In this document: positions 39,152 through 42,390 of the stretch, piece by piece
Layout of the letters: every line of letters starts with the position of its first letter
Numbering within the stretch: position 1 is the first letter of the stretch
The notes under the pieces: model-generated
The model's input: only the letters and a program-made list of their open reading frames with translations
Told to the model about the DNA's origin: nothing
Databases searched by the model: none
NCBI GenBank assembly: GCA_946803715.1
Contig: CAMPET010000331.1
Span: forward strand, 19,306 to 61,695
Source: Beroe ovata
Lineage: Eukaryota; Ctenophora; Nuda; Beroida; Beroidae
DNA: 42,390 nucleotides
Reading direction: 5' to 3'
Translations under genes and position numbers: made by a program

Positions 39152-40952
39152 ATGAAGATAAAATGTTACATACGCTTGGAGGGAGAGGAAACTCAGGAAG
39201 TATGTACAATACCATGTAAGAATGAGATCTCTGAAATATTGATAAATGGACATGTTATGATAAATTTTCTATGCAGGAAATTCGTATGTTCAAAGTTGAT
39301 GAATCTGGAGAAAATGTCTATGAAGAACTCCTAGCAAAACTGAAAGAATGTTACAAGAATGATCTGAGTATGATGTTATATTATAAATGTCTTAACTATT
39401 GCTTGCCTTAGTTTTCATTATTCTGGAGTTAATTGAATGAGATTCTAAAGAAAAGATTCTTATTGAAAGGCACCTGTCAGGTGAATTTAAGTTGAGATGG
39501 ACTGATGAGGAGGGGGACGAGATTGTGGTGAGTAGCAATGGTGAACTACAGGCAGCCCTGGAGGAAACTAGCACTTCTACTCTCAAGATGCGTGTCACAG
39601 GTCTAAATTTTAAATCAAGCTTAATCAATATTATGTTTCAAAAAGAGACTAAGGTATCTGGTATAATATATGATTGTTTGAGGAGACACTTCACTTATAA
39701 GTTTCACTTCAGCTAAAAAGATGCCACAGATCAATGCCCCACAACCAGGATGGGGTGGATACTGTAACAAGATCAAGAAACACAAGAAGAAGCCCATGTA
39801 CATGGGTGGAGTTAAAATGGTTCCTAATTGGGAGAACCCAGAAATGCTCCATGTTGGTATCACTTGTGATGGGTGTGATGGTCCTGTCATGGGACCCCGT
39901 TGGAAGTGCTCTGTTTGCCTTGACTACGACCTGTGCAAACCCTGTAAACGAAAGGGGATCCACTCTGACCATGTCTTCTGCAAGATTCCCTACAGATTGC
40001 GCAACTGTAAGTCCTCAGTCCTCTGTTGGTTTATTTGGAGTTGTTGAACTGAATTAAAAATGATTATTAATAGATAGAGTTGTAGTTATCACTGCTAACT
40101 GCAACTCTATAACACAGGTAGAGGGGGAAGAAATAACCGTGGAGATGTGATCTTTGCTGCTCCAGTACGGATGCTCGAACCCATCATCTGCTCTGCTGAA
40201 ATTGAGCAATACTCTGTTGAGGAAGCTGTGAGGGTAACCGATAAGGACCTCATTACGCTTGAAGAGCAAACTGCTGCATGTTCAGTTCAAGATGGAGCAG
40301 TAGTTGAGGGAAACAATAAGTCTACAGAGGGACTGGCAGAAGCAGAGCCTGTTGCTATGGAGACTGTTGCTGTGGATGATGTTGCAGTTGCTCTTGAAGC
40401 CCCAACAAAGGAAGCTGCTCTTGAAGCAGCTCCAAGTGAGGATGGAGATTTCGTCATCTGCCCCTCAGGTACGTAACTGAGAATTATCTATAAGCTTATC
40501 AGTGATATATGTGCTCTGTGCTCACATGTCTATTACCCATGCTTGCACAGAGCCAGAACCACTCTATCCTGCTCTCGTTGAATCAAGTGATCCTTCAACT
40601 GAGCCTGCACAACCAGTTCGCCTCGTGCCGGCTTCCTGTGCCATGCCTGAGAAACGTGCCCCAGCAACTACACGTTAGTGACGCAACACAGAGATTATTC
40701 CTATCTCATCACCCGGTCATTTTGTTCACCACTTATCTTATCAATTCCTGATACTGCCAGCTATAAATGATAACCCTCTGATACCCCCTCTTTCTCTCAG
40801 TGAACATGCCGCCTCATATCGAAGCTGCACTTGTCTGTATGTTGGAGATGGGATACACAAATAACGGAGAATGGCTGGCCAAGCTCCTTATGAACAAGAA
40901 CGGAGACATCAATACTGTTATCGATATCCTCAACTCTCGATCCACTCGATAA
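39152..40952 (+). CDS. SQSTM1: p62 / sequestosome-1 (PB1-ZZ-LIR-UBA)
   Basis: Seven exons: 39152-39199, 39277-39367, 39451-39600, 39713-40006, 40118-40468, 40551-40673 and 40801-40952. They total 1,209 nt, or 402 residues plus TAA, with frame kept throughout. PB1 (about 1-96) starts MKIKCYIRLEGEETQEIRMF with the basic face (K4, R19) and an OPCA motif WTDEEGDEI (63-71). The ZZ finger (about 146-190) has C148/C151/C162/C165/C171/C174 and H180/H183. A Glu/Ala/Val-rich linker follows. YPAL (317-320) preceded by EPEPL is a candidate LIR, and DPST (325-328) resembles the Keap1-binding DPSTGE core. The UBA (about 356-398) has MGY in place of MGF. p62 clusters ubiquitinated cargo and links it to Atg8/LC3. 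Confidence 0.93.
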
Positions 40953-41340
40953 GAAGGGCAGATCCAGCATATACCTACAATACAGTAGATAGGGACTACT
41001 TGCTTTATTCTTCCGGAAAAAACAAACAAAAAATTATTGAGCATAGCAGACAGCAGGACTGATGTTTTTGATGAAAATGAGATACCATGCGCTTTTAATA
41101 TTCACATTTTATGATAAACTGTCAAGAGATTTTTCTTATCGTGTCAAAATAGTAACTAGCTCTTATCAATTAGTCTATCGTGTAAACTCATGGTTTCGTT
41201 CTATGTTTGATTTTCGTGACCTCACTTCAGTGAAAAGGATTCGAGAAGGATAGTATCAAAATTCCACTGTGTTTCCACCATAAGCTCACGATTGTTTTTT
41301 CCTTGTTAGAACAATGAAACTGCTCCATGATACTTGAGTC
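40953..41340. other. p62-SPOP intergenic gap
   Basis: 388 nt separate the p62 stop from the SPOP ATG on the same strand. No canonical AATAAA or other feature was recognised. Confidence 0.55.
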
Positions 41341-42268
41341 ATGGATAACTGTCATTCAATTGAGGAAAGCTGGGATTTCACACATGTCAAGGTAATCTTA
41401 TTGCTACGATCACCGTTAATGGTATCATCGGTCTATTATAAGGACGTGACTCATATGAAAACGTAATTAGCACGTGTCTTACACGTTTCTAACATGTGGT
41501 ATTTGTCAAGGTTTCGAAACTGAAGCATCTCTGGACGGTAGACAAGTTCAGTTTTGTCACAGAATCGGAGAAACTATTGCGGAGTTCGGTGCTAAGTCCC
41601 AAACCAGACAACTCAACAAAATGGTGAGAATTAGTGGATGATTTCAGATTACTAGTCGACACATTGAGCTTGAGGGTACCCTAAGTTTGTCTACCTATAT
41701 GATCTGAACGACTGATTTTTGTAGGTGTATCTGTGTGTATCCGAAGGGAGTGTCTAGTGACGACCATGGAACATACCTGTCACTCTACATCAAACTGGTG
41801 TCGAGTGAGCGACCGAAAGTGAGAGCCAAGTTCAAGTTTTCTCTTCTCAACGGCAAAGGGGAGGAAAGCAAGAGCAATGGTATGAACGTTAGAATTCTTG
41901 ATTATGGAGGAAGGAAATTAATCAAATTTCTTTGAACCTAGCACTGCGTTTGTTGATTGTGCAATGCTCAGCCCCAACAATGAACCAATTTCTCAGAGTG
42001 TGAGCGAGTTTATACGTTTGTCGTCGGCAAAGACTGGGGGTTCAGGAAGTTTGTAAGGAGAGATTCTCTGTACAAAAGCAAACTCATTGTCAACGATACG
42101 CTCACAATTTCCTGCCAGGTGTTCCTAAAAATAATTCTTCGTTTTTCATTTTTTCATGGTGAAATCTGCCATGCAACTCCGTCATTATTCAGTATTTGCC
42201 CTAATTGAATCTCTCCGTTCCTAGCTTCAAGTGGCGGACGAGTATGTAACGAACGACGCTCTACCCAG
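41341..42268 (+). CDS. SPOP: SPOP (MATH-BTB Cul3 adaptor), 5' part only
   Basis: Exons 41341-41391, 41511-41623, 41725-41879, 41997-42118 and 42225-42268 are in frame; the gene runs off the right edge at phase 2. ATG 41341 has an in-frame TGA 9 nt upstream (41332-41334). The product starts MDNCHSIEESWDFTHVKVSK, then LKHLWTVDKFSFVTE, KWCICVYPKG, YLSLYIKLVS, RAKFKFSLLNGKGEE and VVGKDWGFRKFVRRD: an SPOP-type MATH domain. Residues matching human Y87, F102, Y123, W131 and F133, the substrate-binding cleft, are all conserved (Y76, F91, Y112, W120, F122). SPOP recruits Ser/Thr-rich degron proteins to Cul3 ubiquitin ligase. The BTB and BACK parts lie beyond the window. Confidence 0.93.
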
Positions 42269-42390
42269 GTAAGCGATGACACCAGTCTGTAACGTATCGC
42301 TGACACCAGTCTGTGACGTATTGCTGACACCAGTCTGTGACGTATTGCTGACAACAGTCTGTGACGCATAGCTGACACCAGTCTGTGACG
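42269..42390 (+). repeat. 24-bp minisatellite starting at SPOP exon 5 donor
   Basis: Units like GTGACGTATTGCTGACACCAGTCT are repeated about five times to the window end. The first unit is the donor itself, GTAAGCGATGACACCAGTCT. Confidence 0.85.

Noticed and set aside
40441-40468. DGDFVIC in p62 as the LIR
   Set aside because: The position three after Phe is Cys rather than Leu/Ile/Val. YPAL, a few residues later, fits better.

Overview
This window is nuclear DNA of an invertebrate animal. The evidence is intron-rich genes with GT...AG junctions (including 81-124 nt introns), metazoan-type proteins (Prickle, doublecortin-like kinase, SPOP, p62), many (TG)n/(CA)n microsatellites, intronic minisatellites and small inverted-repeat elements. 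I cannot place the phylum from the sequence. Single N characters at 2394, 21081 and 32329 look like scaffold joins. All splice sites were called by eye. The exon chains given for the multi-exon genes keep reading frame at every junction.

Layout: (1) 1335-1970 (+), a single-exon gene for a small basic protein with 23-residue STPR-type repeats. (2) 3576-14651 (+), Prickle: PET domain, three LIM domains, a long acidic region and a C-terminal CaaX box; the 5' end was not found. (3) 17028-35964 (-), a complete 20-exon doublecortin-like kinase of 1,031 residues with one DC domain, a roughly 670-residue linker and a C-terminal kinase domain, converging on Prickle. (4) 37144-37965 (-), an intronless TANGO2. 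(5) 39152-40952 (+), p62/sequestosome-1 in seven exons. (6) 41341 to the window end (+), SPOP: the MATH domain is present and the BTB part lies beyond the window. TANGO2 and p62 are divergent across about 1.2 kb that contains a GC-rich MITE-like element. p62 and SPOP lie head to tail 388 nt apart.

Nothing suggests the genes form one pathway. Prickle acts in planar polarity, DCLK on microtubules, TANGO2 in haem/lipid handling, p62 in selective autophagy, and SPOP in Cul3 ubiquitination.

The most unusual signal is a repeated association of minisatellites with 5' splice sites. In DCLK exon 2 (64-bp unit), Prickle exon 5 (26-bp unit) and less clearly SPOP exon 5 (24-bp unit), a tandem repeat starts at the exon-intron boundary. 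In the first two the unit includes about six exonic bases plus the GT donor, giving ladders of competing donors. Also notable are an open, in-frame 81-nt intron inside the DCLK ATP-binding lobe, a heptad Thr-Pro repeat in the DCLK linker, a LIM1 zinc ligand changed from His to Cys in Prickle, and a compact LIR plus KIR-like module in p62. Two regions (poly-G at 32217-32328 and a duplication at 20649-21415) look like assembly artefacts.
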